DNA of 64,000 nt from contig NZ_CP015381.1 of the NCBI RefSeq assembly GCF_001854245.1, positions 1,647,001 to 1,711,000 on the forward strand, written 5' to 3'. Position numbers and translations under genes: made by a program. Shown here piece by piece: positions 35,023 through 43,633 of the stretch (position 1 is its first letter; the number at the start of each line of letters is the position of its first letter). The notes below the pieces were generated by a model. It was not told where the DNA came from and ran no database searches. It was given only the letters and a program-made list of their open reading frames with translations. The stretch is from Desulfococcus multivorans (GTDB taxonomy: Bacteria > Desulfobacterota > Desulfobacteria > Desulfobacterales > Desulfococcaceae).

Positions 35023-35946
35023 TCATCCATCGCTCACCGGCCACGCATGAAAATCATTCCGCTGCTTGAAGCCTACCCCGACAAACCCATCCCGCATATA
35101 CAGAATCCAGGCGTAGCGGGGTTCGTAAATGCTGGTCGTCGACGACCAGTAGGCCTCCTGGACATTACGGAAGGGATATCCGGTGGGGAGTGCGGGGGAA
35201 TGGGATGAAAGATCCACGAGACTCTCCAGTTCCCGGATATTGGGGAGCCGCCAGATTCGTCTGTCTTCTTTATGCTTGCGGTTGAGCGCCAGGATTCCTG
35301 ACAGCGCCTCCTGCCAGGTCAGGCGACCCCCGATTGAATCGGCATCCTTCAGCCAGGTCAAGCCGGTGAGGGCGTCATGGACGCATTGACCGTCGACGGT
35401 GAAGCGGCTGCCGCCCGGCCGGCCGGGAATTTTTTCAGTGTATGACGGCGACACCGGCCACACCATGTAGGAACCCTGCTTCATCCCTCTGTGGATACGC
35501 CCGCCGCCCAGATGACCGTACCATGCCTGATCCGGTAACCGGGAGCACGTTTCCCGGGTCCAGTAGTACCCCGTAAAGACGTTTTTGAAGGGATGTCCGT
35601 CTGGAAGCGACGGGTTGACATTCTGGTGGCTGATCAGCGAAAAGAGCAGACGGCGAGAGGGCAATTGCCAACGATCATACCCGTGGGCGCGATTTCTGCG
35701 CATCTCCGCTGTGAAATCCTGCGCCTCCTGCCAGGTGAGGGGAAATTCAGCCGGGTTTGCATCCTGTGTCCATACGGCCCCGGTGAAGCCGTCCCTGACG
35801 ACGCCGCCTGACATCTCAAATCGTTCTATCGACACCGGCGACGATTTTTCGAATGCGGCATCCTGCCCGGTGCCGTCGCAGGGGATTTCCTTACCGTTTT
35901 CCATGTAACAACGAATCTGATCGGTTTCCAGGAGAGGTCGATCCAT
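35023..35946 (-). CDS. Duplicated DUF1566 (Lcl C-terminal type) protein
   Basis: 307 residues made of two DUF1566 units. Each unit carries a treatment-like series: FTGAVWTQDAN... LTWQEAQDF... RWQLPSRRLL... HPFKNVFTGYYWT in the first, and LTGLTWLKDAD... LTWQEALSG... IWRLPNIREL... YPFRNVQEAYWSST in the second. The fold is related to the C-type lectin/FGE fold and occurs in surface or secreted proteins of Desulfobacterota, yet this copy has no signal peptide. It starts 12 bp after the 35959-36360 gene, so they are co-transcribed. The NAGGN operon follows on the same strand but has its own promoter. Confidence 0.85.
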   Translation of the reverse strand: MDRPLLETDQIRCYMENGKEIPCDGTGQDAAFEKSSPVSIERFEMSGGVVRDGFTGAVWTQDANPAEFPLTWQEAQDFTAEMRRNRAHGYDRWQLPSRRLLFSLISHQNVNPSLPDGHPFKNVFTGYYWTRETCSRLPDQAWYGHLGGGRIHRGMKQGSYMVWPVSPSYTEKIPGRPGGSRFTVDGQCVHDALTGLTWLKDADSIGGRLTWQEALSGILALNRKHKEDRRIWRLPNIRELESLVDLSSHSPALPTGYPFRNVQEAYWSSTTSIYEPRYAWILYMRDGFVGVGFKQRNDFHAWPVSDG

Positions 35947-35958
35947 GGTTGCGTTCCA

Positions 35959-36360
35959 TCATCGGCCGAATTTAATGAAAGGTTCGGATTCAACGAAGTC
36001 ATCGTCGTCGGACGACTTATCGCGCTCGACATCGGCCGCGAAGCCGAAGGCTTCGACATCTCCGCTGTCGACCCCGGGCAGGGCGTGGCTTACGGAGTGT
36101 GGAAAGTCGCCTTGAGATGATTGAATTCGAGTGATCATCGGCGTCTCGGGGATTCTTGGAATCCTAAGAATTTCCTCGATATAGACCTTGATCACATCGT
36201 TCATGGCCTCGTGCGCGCCTTTCATTTTTCTGATGTGATCCTCAAACTTGGCAACGGCGGATTCGGGACTTTCGGCATCGACGATGCTGCTGAGATAGCC
36301 GTGTTTCACGTTGCCGCCGGCGTCCATTCCGTCGAACGAAAAATGACCTATGAACAACAT
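35959..36360 (-). CDS. Hypothetical protein (133 aa), partner of the DUF1566 gene
   Basis: Unrecognised protein with an N-terminal alpha/beta part (MLFIGHFSFDG..., then AESPESAVAKFEDHIRKMK) and an acidic, serine/aspartate-rich tail (ERDKSSDDDDFVESEP). A clear GAGGAGG ribosome site precedes the ATG by 5 nt. Position 12 bp upstream of the DUF1566 gene implies a two-gene operon. Function not inferred. Confidence 0.72.
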   Translation of the reverse strand: MLFIGHFSFDGMDAGGNVKHGYLSSIVDAESPESAVAKFEDHIRKMKGAHEAMNDVIKVYIEEILRIPRIPETPMITRIQSSQGDFPHSVSHALPGVDSGDVEAFGFAADVERDKSSDDDDFVESEPFIKFGR

Positions 36361-36751
36361 AAATCCTCCTCGATGTCTTCAGGTTAATGCCGTTAAAATA
36401 TGCAATGCATTCATTATAAGCGCTGTCGCGCCGCCGACGATAGTAGTCCCATCCTGTAGTTGTGCAATGAGGAGACCCTATTCCCGGGAAACGCGACGTA
36501 TTCGGGCTTTGCCCCGATGCCGGATCGAAAAAGGAGAATCTCCCGGCTCATCTGAACAGCCGTTCGCATGCCGACGGATCGGAACGGAAAACAGGGTGCG
36601 GCGGTTAACGATACGCCGTTGTGTTGTCCGAAATCAGTTCCATCCCCTATTTTCGATATTCAACAGATTCGGTATGCTGAGGGCTGATCAAGGAAGGTCA
36701 ACATCAAAAAAAGAAGATCAATTCAGATGAATATCGAATAAGGAGGAGCCC
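36361..36751. other. Divergent intergenic region (391 bp)
   Basis: Lies between the minus-strand pair above and the PRC-barrel gene. No coding frame, palindrome copy or confident promoter pair was seen; the last 60 bp before the PRC gene are AT-rich and probably hold its promoter. Confidence 0.4.
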
Positions 36752-37504
36752 ATGCCAATGCTTCGAAGTCTCAAAGATATCAAGGGATACGGACTGTCGG
36801 CCCAGGATGGCGACATCGGGCGGTGCAGCGACTTCCTTTTTGATGATCAGGACTGGGCCGTCCGGTATATTGTCGCCGATACCCAAAAATGGCTTCCAGG
36901 CCGGAAGGTACTGATTTCTCCCATATCGATCGGAGACGCGGATGCGTCCAGCAGAAGCCTGAGTGTCGGCCTGACTCGGGATCAGATCAAGGATTCCCCG
37001 CCGCTTGACAGCGACGCCCCCGTATCACGTCGCTATGAAAAGGCGTTCAATCAGTACTACGATTGGGGCGGTTATTGGGGAGGACCATCGGTCTGGGGCC
37101 CGCACCTTTATCCCCGGTTGCTGAACCGGGCGCAAGAGCGTCTTCGGGAAGCGAGTGAAAAGATCGAGAACAACGTTACGCTTCGATCCGTCCGGGAGGT
37201 CATGGGATACGCCATACAGGCAACGGATACCGATATCGGTCATGTAGAGGATTATATCGTTGATCTGGGTACCTGGATCATTCGCTATCTGGTCATCGAT
37301 ACCCGAAACCTGCTGCCCGGCGGTAAAAAGGTCCTGGTCTCACCGCAATGGGTTGAACTTGTGGACTGGCGGCATCGAAAAGTTGTAGTTTCTTTGACCC
37401 GCACCCATATCGAGAAAAGCCCTGAATTCGATCCATCCGTTCCAGTCAATCGGAAATACGAGACGGTCCTTTATGACTTTTACGGGCGACCTTATTATTG
37501 GTGA
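36752..37504 (+). CDS. Double PRC-barrel domain protein
   Basis: 250 residues with two PRC-barrel units of similar sequence: LRSLKDIKGYGLSAQDGDIGRCSDFLFDD... and LRSVREVMGYAIQATDTDIGHVEDYIVDL.... Each ends in an R(Y/Y)-type barrel strand (VRYIVADTQKWLPGRKVLIS, IRYLVIDTRNLLPGGKKVLVS). Between them lies a Tyr/Trp/Gly-rich linker (YYDWGGYWGGPSVWGP). PRC-barrels in photosynthetic reaction centres and RimM suggest a protein- or RNA-binding scaffold; such stand-alone forms are often stress-induced. AAGGAGG precedes the ATG. The phospholipase gene follows by 53 bp. Confidence 0.88.
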   Translation: MPMLRSLKDIKGYGLSAQDGDIGRCSDFLFDDQDWAVRYIVADTQKWLPGRKVLISPISIGDADASSRSLSVGLTRDQIKDSPPLDSDAPVSRRYEKAFNQYYDWGGYWGGPSVWGPHLYPRLLNRAQERLREASEKIENNVTLRSVREVMGYAIQATDTDIGHVEDYIVDLGTWIIRYLVIDTRNLLPGGKKVLVSPQWVELVDWRHRKVVVSLTRTHIEKSPEFDPSVPVNRKYETVLYDFYGRPYYW

Positions 37505-37557
37505 TCTGGAAAATAACGGGGCCGTCTCATTTCAACGCCTTCAAAGGATGACGTCCA

Positions 37558-39711
37558 ATGGAAGAGATTCTCAAGCCGTCACGAAACTGCTGGCAGCAGG
37601 TGAATGCCCGTAGAGCGGCGTTTATCGTTGACGGCGAGGCCTATTTCCGCGCTCTTCACGAGTCGTTCCGTCGGGCTCGCCGCAGTATTTTCATCGTCGG
37701 GTGGGATCTTCACAGCGATGTCCGACTGATACGAAACGAAGACGATGGCGCCGACTCCGTCAAACTGGGTGCGTACCTTGACCGCTTGGCGTCCGCGCGA
37801 AAAGAACTTCACGTATATCTGTTGAGTTGGGATTTCGCCATGATATACGCCATGGAGCGCGAATTTTTTCCACGGTACAAACTGAAGTGGCGAACGCATA
37901 AAAGAATTCATTTCTGCCTTGACGGTCACCATCCCGTGGGAGCGTCCCAGCACCAGAAAATCGTGGTGGTTGATGACGCCGTTGCCTTTGTCGGAGGACT
38001 TGATCTGAGCCAATGGCGGTGGGATACCCCGGATCACCTGCTTGAAGACAATCGTCGAACCGATCCTGACGGGAAACCCTATCCGCCGTTTCATGATGTC
38101 CAGATGGCCGTGGACGATTCAGCGGCCGTCGTGCTGGGGGAACTGGTCCGGGAGCGATGGACTTTGGCCGTCGGCAAAAAACCGTTCGTCATGAAAAGCG
38201 CTCCCGATAAGGACGATGTGTGGCCGCCGGATCTCAAGCCGGATCTCGAGAATGTTCAGGTCGCCGTGGCGCGGACATTGCCGGCTTACGGTGATCGCTC
38301 GGCGGTGAGGGAGGTGGAACAACTCTATCTGGACGGCATCGCGGCTGCTGAGCGCTTCATTTACATCGAAAACCAATACTTCAGTTCGCATCGCATCGGT
38401 CAAGCCTTGAGGGGTCGCCTCAAGGCCCACGACGGCCCTGAAGTGGTGATCGTCCTTCCGGAAAAAAGCAGCGGTTGGCTGGAGCATTATACCATGGACG
38501 TCCTCCGTGCCCGGCTGCTCGAGAGTCTCCGGAAGGCCGACGAATACAGTCGCCTTCGCGTGTATTACCCAAGAATCTCCGAAACGCCTCACTGCGGACT
38601 CATGGTGCATTCAAAGGTTATGGTCATTGACGAGGCTTTCGTTCGCATCGGATCTTCCAATTTGAGCAATCGATCCATGGGACTCGATTCCGAGTGCGAT
38701 CTGGCGGTTGCCGCCGGTTCGGACAATGCAATTCGATCCGCGATCGCCCGCTTTCGAAACCGATTGATCGCCGAGCATTCAGGAGTGAAAGTTCACGATG
38801 TCGAGGCGGCCCTCGAGAAAACCGGATCGTTGATCAACGCTATAGAATCCCTTCGAAGCCGTGAGCGGACCCTTGTCCCTTTGTCCGGATGTATACCACC
38901 CGAGGTCGACCGATGGGTTCCCGAGTCGGTATTGCTGGATCCTGAAAGGCCGGTGTCGCCCAACGAACTCGTTGATTATTTTGTCAGCCCTGAACAGCAG
39001 TCCTCCGCCTATCGGCACCTGGTGAAAGTCATTCTTCTGATCGCTGTCGTGATTCTGATGGCGGCCCTGTGGCGCTGGACGCCGGCAGGTGACTGGATCG
39101 ATCTGGCTTCGCTCCGTACGGCGGGCGACTGGATCAGAAAACAGCCGTTGACGCCGATCTGGATTCCTGCAGCGTATGTTGTCGCCGGAATGGCGGCGTT
39201 TCCGGTTACCCTGTTGATTATCGCCACCGTTCTTGTTTTCGGCCCCTGGCAAGGCTTCTTTTATGCCTTGTCCGGAGCTGAACTGAGCGCTGTCGCTGTT
39301 TTCGCGATCGGCAGATGTCTGGGCCGGGACGCAGTGCGACGATTCGCCGGAAGTCTGATCAACCGGCTCAGCCGTAAGCTTTCGGCTTCCGGGATGAAGG
39401 CCGTCATCACCTTTCGCATCGTTCCCGTGGCGCCGTTTTCAGTGATCAACCTGATTGCCGGTGTTTCTGAAATCCGCTTCAGGGATTTCGCTCTCGGCAC
39501 GTTCGTCGGTATGCTTCCCGGCGTGACGGCAACGGTTCTGTTGGCGGACCGCATATATGAAACGTTTCGCATGCCGGACCTGGGGCATTTCGCAACCATG
39601 GCAGGCGCCGTGGTGTTGGTCGCAGCCGGACTTTTCGCCCTTCGGCGATGGCTTCGAAGCAGACGGGACGGTCAGGAAAGGGATCGACGGCCAACGGAGC
39701 ATACGCAGTGA
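37558..39711 (+). CDS. Phospholipase D / VTT (DedA-type) membrane fusion
   Basis: 717-residue protein. Residues about 20-410 form a phospholipase D-like catalytic half with two HKD motifs, HQKIVVVDD and HSKVMVIDE, as in cardiolipin synthase ClsB/C. The C-terminal third is a membrane domain of the VTT/SNARE-associated (DedA-like) kind with several hydrophobic segments (from VKVILLIAVVILMAAL) and the block FRIVPVAPFSVINLIAGV. It probably makes or remodels phospholipids, with the membrane domain anchoring or flipping substrate. The stop codon is directly followed by the ATG of the EEP gene. Confidence 0.9.
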   Translation: MEEILKPSRNCWQQVNARRAAFIVDGEAYFRALHESFRRARRSIFIVGWDLHSDVRLIRNEDDGADSVKLGAYLDRLASARKELHVYLLSWDFAMIYAMEREFFPRYKLKWRTHKRIHFCLDGHHPVGASQHQKIVVVDDAVAFVGGLDLSQWRWDTPDHLLEDNRRTDPDGKPYPPFHDVQMAVDDSAAVVLGELVRERWTLAVGKKPFVMKSAPDKDDVWPPDLKPDLENVQVAVARTLPAYGDRSAVREVEQLYLDGIAAAERFIYIENQYFSSHRIGQALRGRLKAHDGPEVVIVLPEKSSGWLEHYTMDVLRARLLESLRKADEYSRLRVYYPRISETPHCGLMVHSKVMVIDEAFVRIGSSNLSNRSMGLDSECDLAVAAGSDNAIRSAIARFRNRLIAEHSGVKVHDVEAALEKTGSLINAIESLRSRERTLVPLSGCIPPEVDRWVPESVLLDPERPVSPNELVDYFVSPEQQSSAYRHLVKVILLIAVVILMAALWRWTPAGDWIDLASLRTAGDWIRKQPLTPIWIPAAYVVAGMAAFPVTLLIIATVLVFGPWQGFFYALSGAELSAVAVFAIGRCLGRDAVRRFAGSLINRLSRKLSASGMKAVITFRIVPVAPFSVINLIAGVSEIRFRDFALGTFVGMLPGVTATVLLADRIYETFRMPDLGHFATMAGAVVLVAAGLFALRRWLRSRRDGQERDRRPTEHTQ

Positions 39712-40398
39712 ATGCGGATCAGAATTGCCACTTACAACATCCATCGGTGTATCGGTCGTGACGGCATCGAATCTCCCGATCGCATCGCCGAGGTCTTAAA
39801 CGGCGTCGATCCAGATGTGGCGGCACTTCAGGAAGTGGGGTTCCGTGGTGCGCCGCCGAGGAGTATACTGAGCCGGTTGGCGGCGGCCGTCGACGGCCGG
39901 GCGATACCGGGGCCGACGCTGTTGGATGAAAAAGGTGCATACGGGAATGTCGCTTTGACCCGAATCCGACCCGTCTGGATAGAACGTCTGGATCTCAGCC
40001 TGCCGGACAGAGAGCCTCGGGGAGCCATATTCCTGATGCTGAGGATTAACGGCAGGGCCGTTCGGGTGATTGCCACCCATCTGGGGCTTCGACCTGGAGA
40101 ACGACGGTACCAGATGCGACGGCTTCTGGGCTTGTTGGATCGGACGACGGCCGCGGTGACAATTCTTATGGGAGATTTCAATGAATGGTTTACGTGGGGG
40201 CGGCCTGTAAGGTGGGTGAACCATCGTTTGGGCGCTATGCCGGCACCTCCCACATTTCCCAGCCGTCGACCTTTTTTGGCACTGGATCGCATTTGGGTCC
40301 ATCCCCCGAATCATTTGGCGTCCATACGCCCATATGCAGCCCCGCCTGCTCCGCTCGCCTCCGATCATCTGCCGCTGATCGCGGAGTTGAGGTTCTGA
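39712..40398 (+). CDS. Endonuclease/exonuclease/phosphatase family protein
   Basis: 228-residue EEP-fold hydrolase. Visible motifs are RIATYNIHRCIGRDG (Asn), ALQEVGF (metal-binding Glu), IATHLGL, LMGDFNEW and the C-terminal ASDHLPL (catalytic Asp-His). It begins with no gap after the PLD/VTT gene, an arrangement like ybhP next to clsB in E. coli, so it presumably acts on lipid-derived phosphates; the substrate is unknown. It converges with the DHH phosphoesterase gene (39 bp). Confidence 0.9.
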   Translation: MRIRIATYNIHRCIGRDGIESPDRIAEVLNGVDPDVAALQEVGFRGAPPRSILSRLAAAVDGRAIPGPTLLDEKGAYGNVALTRIRPVWIERLDLSLPDREPRGAIFLMLRINGRAVRVIATHLGLRPGERRYQMRRLLGLLDRTTAAVTILMGDFNEWFTWGRPVRWVNHRLGAMPAPPTFPSRRPFLALDRIWVHPPNHLASIRPYAAPPAPLASDHLPLIAELRF

Positions 40399-40437
40399 TG
40401 GTGTAAAACCGTTACATCGACCGTGCATGCACCGCCG

Positions 40438-41562
40438 TCATTCAGCAGCCTTGTTCTTGAGGCCGATTTTCGAAAAAATTTTCTGTTTGATCTGGGCATC
40501 GAAAAGCTGCCATTTTTTTTGACGATATTCTTCATCCCGAACGCCGGAGAGGAAACCGATGGGAATCTGAAATCCGCCGGCCGACAGCTTGCCGCCCCCG
40601 AAATAGTTCCCGGCGGCGTCCTTACCGAAGACCTCTTTGATGAAGGCATCCGGGTCGAGGGTGATCTTCGAGGTCCGAAAAGACCCGACCAGGGTTTCAT
40701 CATGGTTTTTGTCGGTGACGATGCCGTAAACGATGGCGGTGTGGATGTTTTCCTCGGTCATCAGAAAGTCGGCGGCCTGGGGGATGGCGTCCCGATCTTC
40801 GGCCCGGAGGTAGCCGATGCCGCTGATGGAGAAGTTTTCGGCGAGTTCCCGGTTTCTCAATGCCCGTTCGGTGATATCCATAGTCTGTCGGGAGCGTTCC
40901 TGCATCATGATCTGATTGAGGAGATCCGCGTCTTTGTATCGGCTCAGGAATGCCGCTGCCTGAAAGTCCTCCGGCTTCGCGTAAACGAAGCCGCCGGTGT
41001 CCGTGATAATGCCGTGAGTCAGCGCGGTGGCGATCTTGATATGCTCCTGAACGGTGCCGTCCAGCGTGAGCAATCCATTTTTGAGGTATTCCGAGTAGAT
41101 GCTCGCCGTGCTGCCGATGTTTCGCCGGATATCCTTGAACTCAACGTTCAGTTCTGCCTGTGTTTCGTGATGGTCCACGACGATTATCGTGGGAATTTTA
41201 GCCTCTGCAAGGGCTTTGACGAGTGCGGTGGCCGTAGACCCCTGGGTGTCCAGAAAAACGGCGCCACTGTAGGGCGTCAAATCAAGATTCGGTTCATATC
41301 GAATAAGGTCTATACCCAGCAGACGGACCAGGGCGATGTTCTGTTGGTGGCTGATCCGACCGGAGTGGATAATGTCCGTCTCGATTTCGAACCGGCTGCA
41401 ACAAATCTGATGGGCCAGCGCCGCGGAAATGGCGTCAGGGTCGGGGTAATCCTGGAGGACAATCACATGCCTTTCGCCTCGGTGCTTTTCCAGCGTTTCG
41501 ATCAGTTTCGATGTGGGGTCGTTGGCGTTCGGGCGACTCTGTTCCGCTTCCTGATCCGTCAT
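40438..41562 (-). CDS. DHH-family phosphoesterase (NrnA-like)
   Basis: 374-residue DHH/DHHA1 protein. The N-terminal part has VLQDYPDPDAISAALA and VVDHHETQAE (metal ligands), with a C-terminal DHHA1-type FGGGKLSAGGFQIPIG. Family members degrade nanoRNA, pAp or cyclic dinucleotides. Long C-terminal segments after DHHA1 are short here. AGGAGG lies 8 nt before the ATG at 41562; the in-frame ATG at 41580 is inside or before the ribosome site and is rejected. Confidence 0.88.
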   Translation of the reverse strand: MTDQEAEQSRPNANDPTSKLIETLEKHRGERHVIVLQDYPDPDAISAALAHQICCSRFEIETDIIHSGRISHQQNIALVRLLGIDLIRYEPNLDLTPYSGAVFLDTQGSTATALVKALAEAKIPTIIVVDHHETQAELNVEFKDIRRNIGSTASIYSEYLKNGLLTLDGTVQEHIKIATALTHGIITDTGGFVYAKPEDFQAAAFLSRYKDADLLNQIMMQERSRQTMDITERALRNRELAENFSISGIGYLRAEDRDAIPQAADFLMTEENIHTAIVYGIVTDKNHDETLVGSFRTSKITLDPDAFIKEVFGKDAAGNYFGGGKLSAGGFQIPIGFLSGVRDEEYRQKKWQLFDAQIKQKIFSKIGLKNKAAE

Positions 41563-41696
41563 GGCACATGCCTCCTGCATTTGTGAGTTTGGGAGAAGAT
41601 GTATCTGAAATTCACGAAGGTCTCATGGGTTTTCCTGAATCGAAGCGATCTTCTTACGATATCCAGAACTTCGACGTCAAGATCCTTTCCGGGACG

Positions 41697-42353
41697 TCAG
41701 GCGACCCATCCGGGAAATACCGTCCTCAGGCCGTCGACCATGAACTGAACGGCGATGGCGATCAGAATCATTCCGAAAACTCTTGAGGTCAGCCTCAGCG
41801 GCATCTCACCGGCCAGTTTCGCAATCGACGGTCCGGTAATGAGTGTGAGAAACAACAGGGACAGGACACCCGCCAGGACAATGGCCAACCCGAGAGACGT
41901 CATCCATGTAGCGCTTTGGGAGCCGTAAATGATAACCGTGGTGATGGCCCCGGGGCCGGCGATGACGGGGACACCGATGGGCACAAAAACTTCCTGAAAG
42001 CGTTTGACGACCTCACTGGTGACATTGCCGTCCTTTTCGACATTTTCCTTACTGTTGATGGTGACCGCTTCACCTTTGAGCATGCTGAAGCCGAACTGAA
42101 GCAGGATCAGTCCGCCGCCGATTTTGAAACTGGCGAGATCGATTTTGAGTTGTTCCAGAATTTGGCGTCCCAACAGCAGAAAGATCATGAGAATGATGAC
42201 GCTGGTGAAGATGATCAGTGCGGCCAACCGCCATTGGAAATGCGCTTTTCCGCCTTTTGATGCTTCGATCCAAAGTGGAATTTTTTCGACGGGGTTGACG
42301 ATGGCAATCATCGCCGTCGCAAAATTCGATATGAGTTCCCAGTTGATGTCCAT
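41697..42353 (-). CDS. MarC family integral membrane protein
   Basis: 218-residue protein with six hydrophobic segments and the MarC/YhgN signature NPVEKIPLW and PVIAGPGAITTVIIY. Function is unknown; despite the name these proteins do not cause multidrug resistance. The frame is open far upstream (to 42557), but the ATG at 42353 gives family length and similarity starts there. A candidate promoter lies at 42453-42482. Confidence 0.85.
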   Translation of the reverse strand: MDINWELISNFATAMIAIVNPVEKIPLWIEASKGGKAHFQWRLAALIIFTSVIILMIFLLLGRQILEQLKIDLASFKIGGGLILLQFGFSMLKGEAVTINSKENVEKDGNVTSEVVKRFQEVFVPIGVPVIAGPGAITTVIIYGSQSATWMTSLGLAIVLAGVLSLLFLTLITGPSIAKLAGEMPLRLTSRVFGMILIAIAVQFMVDGLRTVFPGWVA

Positions 42354-42452
42354 ATGCCGACCGGCGCGCTGATGGAGATGTTTGCCGCCTATACGGGGAT
42401 CTTCCGGCGGGTTGGCGGTTCGGACCGACCTCTGTCGGAGCCCGTGAATTAA

Positions 42453-42482
42453 AGTGTAGTTCACAATTTGCCTGCATGTCAA
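42453..42482 (-). promoter_or_regulatory. Candidate promoter for the MarC gene
   Basis: Minus strand: perfect TTGACA (42482-42477), 18-bp spacer and TACACT (42458-42453), two bases off consensus. It lies about 100 bp before the start codon. Confidence 0.45.
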
Positions 42483-42717
42483 GATTGGGTGTGTCGACGG
42501 GATCGACAGCGGCGATTTCGGCAAGGAACCGGCGTTTCTGTTTGCCACAACCGTCAATATCGGATATCATACATTATGTTCAAATTTCGACGGTTAGGGC
42601 TGGTGCTGTTGAAGGACTCACACTTCATGCAGTTGCATCAGGGGGTGAAGTGAAGACTAACGGCTTGAGGGAGGGCCGCGAGTTGAGGAAGCGCTGATGC
42701 CCATTCCGTCTTGACCC

Positions 42718-42751
42718 GATTTCCGGTCAACATCACGAAAGTCGAAAGTTA
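42718..42751. repeat. Half copy of the intergenic palindrome
   Basis: Only the right side of the 72-bp form is recognisable: TCCGGTCAACATCACGAAAG leading into GTCGAAAGTT, with the left arm absent or decayed. It lies upstream of the response-regulator gene, within the 485-bp intergenic region 42354-42838, whose remainder holds only the MarC promoter. Confidence 0.65.
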
Positions 42752-42838
42752 AGTCCTCACATAAGGACGTTCCCGATGCCGCGCCGGGTATTCACGACCT
42801 GTCACGTTCAGGATCTGGGGAGTGGGAGGAATCGGACA

Positions 42839-43501
42839 ATGACACATAAGCATACGATATTCATTGTCGAGGATCATCAGTTGTTTCGGGAAGGGCTGAA
42901 GTCGATGTTGGGTCGCCGTGACGATGTCGAGATCGTTGGAGAAGCCGAAGACGGTCTGGCGGCGGTGCGCCGGATCCGCAAATTGAAGCCCGAACTGGTT
43001 CTGATGGATCTGTCGATGCCAAAGATGGGCGGTATATCGGTGATGAAAGAGATCAAACGGGAGCTGCCGGATATTCGTATCCTCGCCCTCACCATACATG
43101 AATCCGATCAGTTCGTGCTGGAGGCCTTCGATGCCGGTGCGGACGGATACTGCATCAAGGACGCCAGTCGCCGGGAACTCATGCTGGCTATCGACAGTGT
43201 TCTGAAGGGAAAGACCTACATCAGCCCGGGTATCTCCGATCTCGTTATGGAAGGATATATTACGAGCCGGAAGACGCTTAAAAAAACATCCAGTTGGGAC
43301 GATGTCACCCAACGGGAGCGCGAAGTGCTTAAACTTCTGGCCGAGGGGTACACCAACAAGGAGATCGCCGAATTTCTCCATATCAGCGTCAAGACGGTGG
43401 AAAAGCACCGGTCCAACCTGATGGGCAAACTCGATCTGCACAATGTGGCCAGGCTGACCTCGTACGCCATTGAAAAGGGGCTCGTGGAACCCAAAAAATA
43501 G
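42839..43501 (+). CDS. NarL/LuxR-type response regulator
   Basis: 220 residues: a receiver domain with the acidic pair in FIVEDHQLFREGL, phosphoacceptor Asp in ELVLMDLSMPKMGG, the Thr in ALTIHESD and Lys in GYCIKDAS. A C-terminal LuxR helix-turn-helix follows (TQREREVLKLLAEGYTNKEIAEFLHISVKTVEKHRSNLMGKL). It is the cognate partner of the sensor kinase 132 bp downstream. GGGAGGA lies before the ATG at 42839; the frame continues to 42776 but that region overlaps the palindrome flank. Confidence 0.93.
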   Translation: MTHKHTIFIVEDHQLFREGLKSMLGRRDDVEIVGEAEDGLAAVRRIRKLKPELVLMDLSMPKMGGISVMKEIKRELPDIRILALTIHESDQFVLEAFDAGADGYCIKDASRRELMLAIDSVLKGKTYISPGISDLVMEGYITSRKTLKKTSSWDDVTQREREVLKLLAEGYTNKEIAEFLHISVKTVEKHRSNLMGKLDLHNVARLTSYAIEKGLVEPKK

Positions 43502-43633
43502 AATAGCCGATAGCCGGAGGCGATGTTTCAAGGTTCGTTCCATGGGTTTGGTTTCCGGAATTCTTCAGTGTCCCGAGGCGCCAAATCAGATTCCAACAAT
43601 ATGACATTAAAAAATAATTTGTGATATTTCGAG

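Noticed and set aside
40423-41586. 387-codon plus-strand frame opposite the DHH phosphoesterase
   Set aside because: No domain or ribosome site, covers the DHH gene end to end in antisense.
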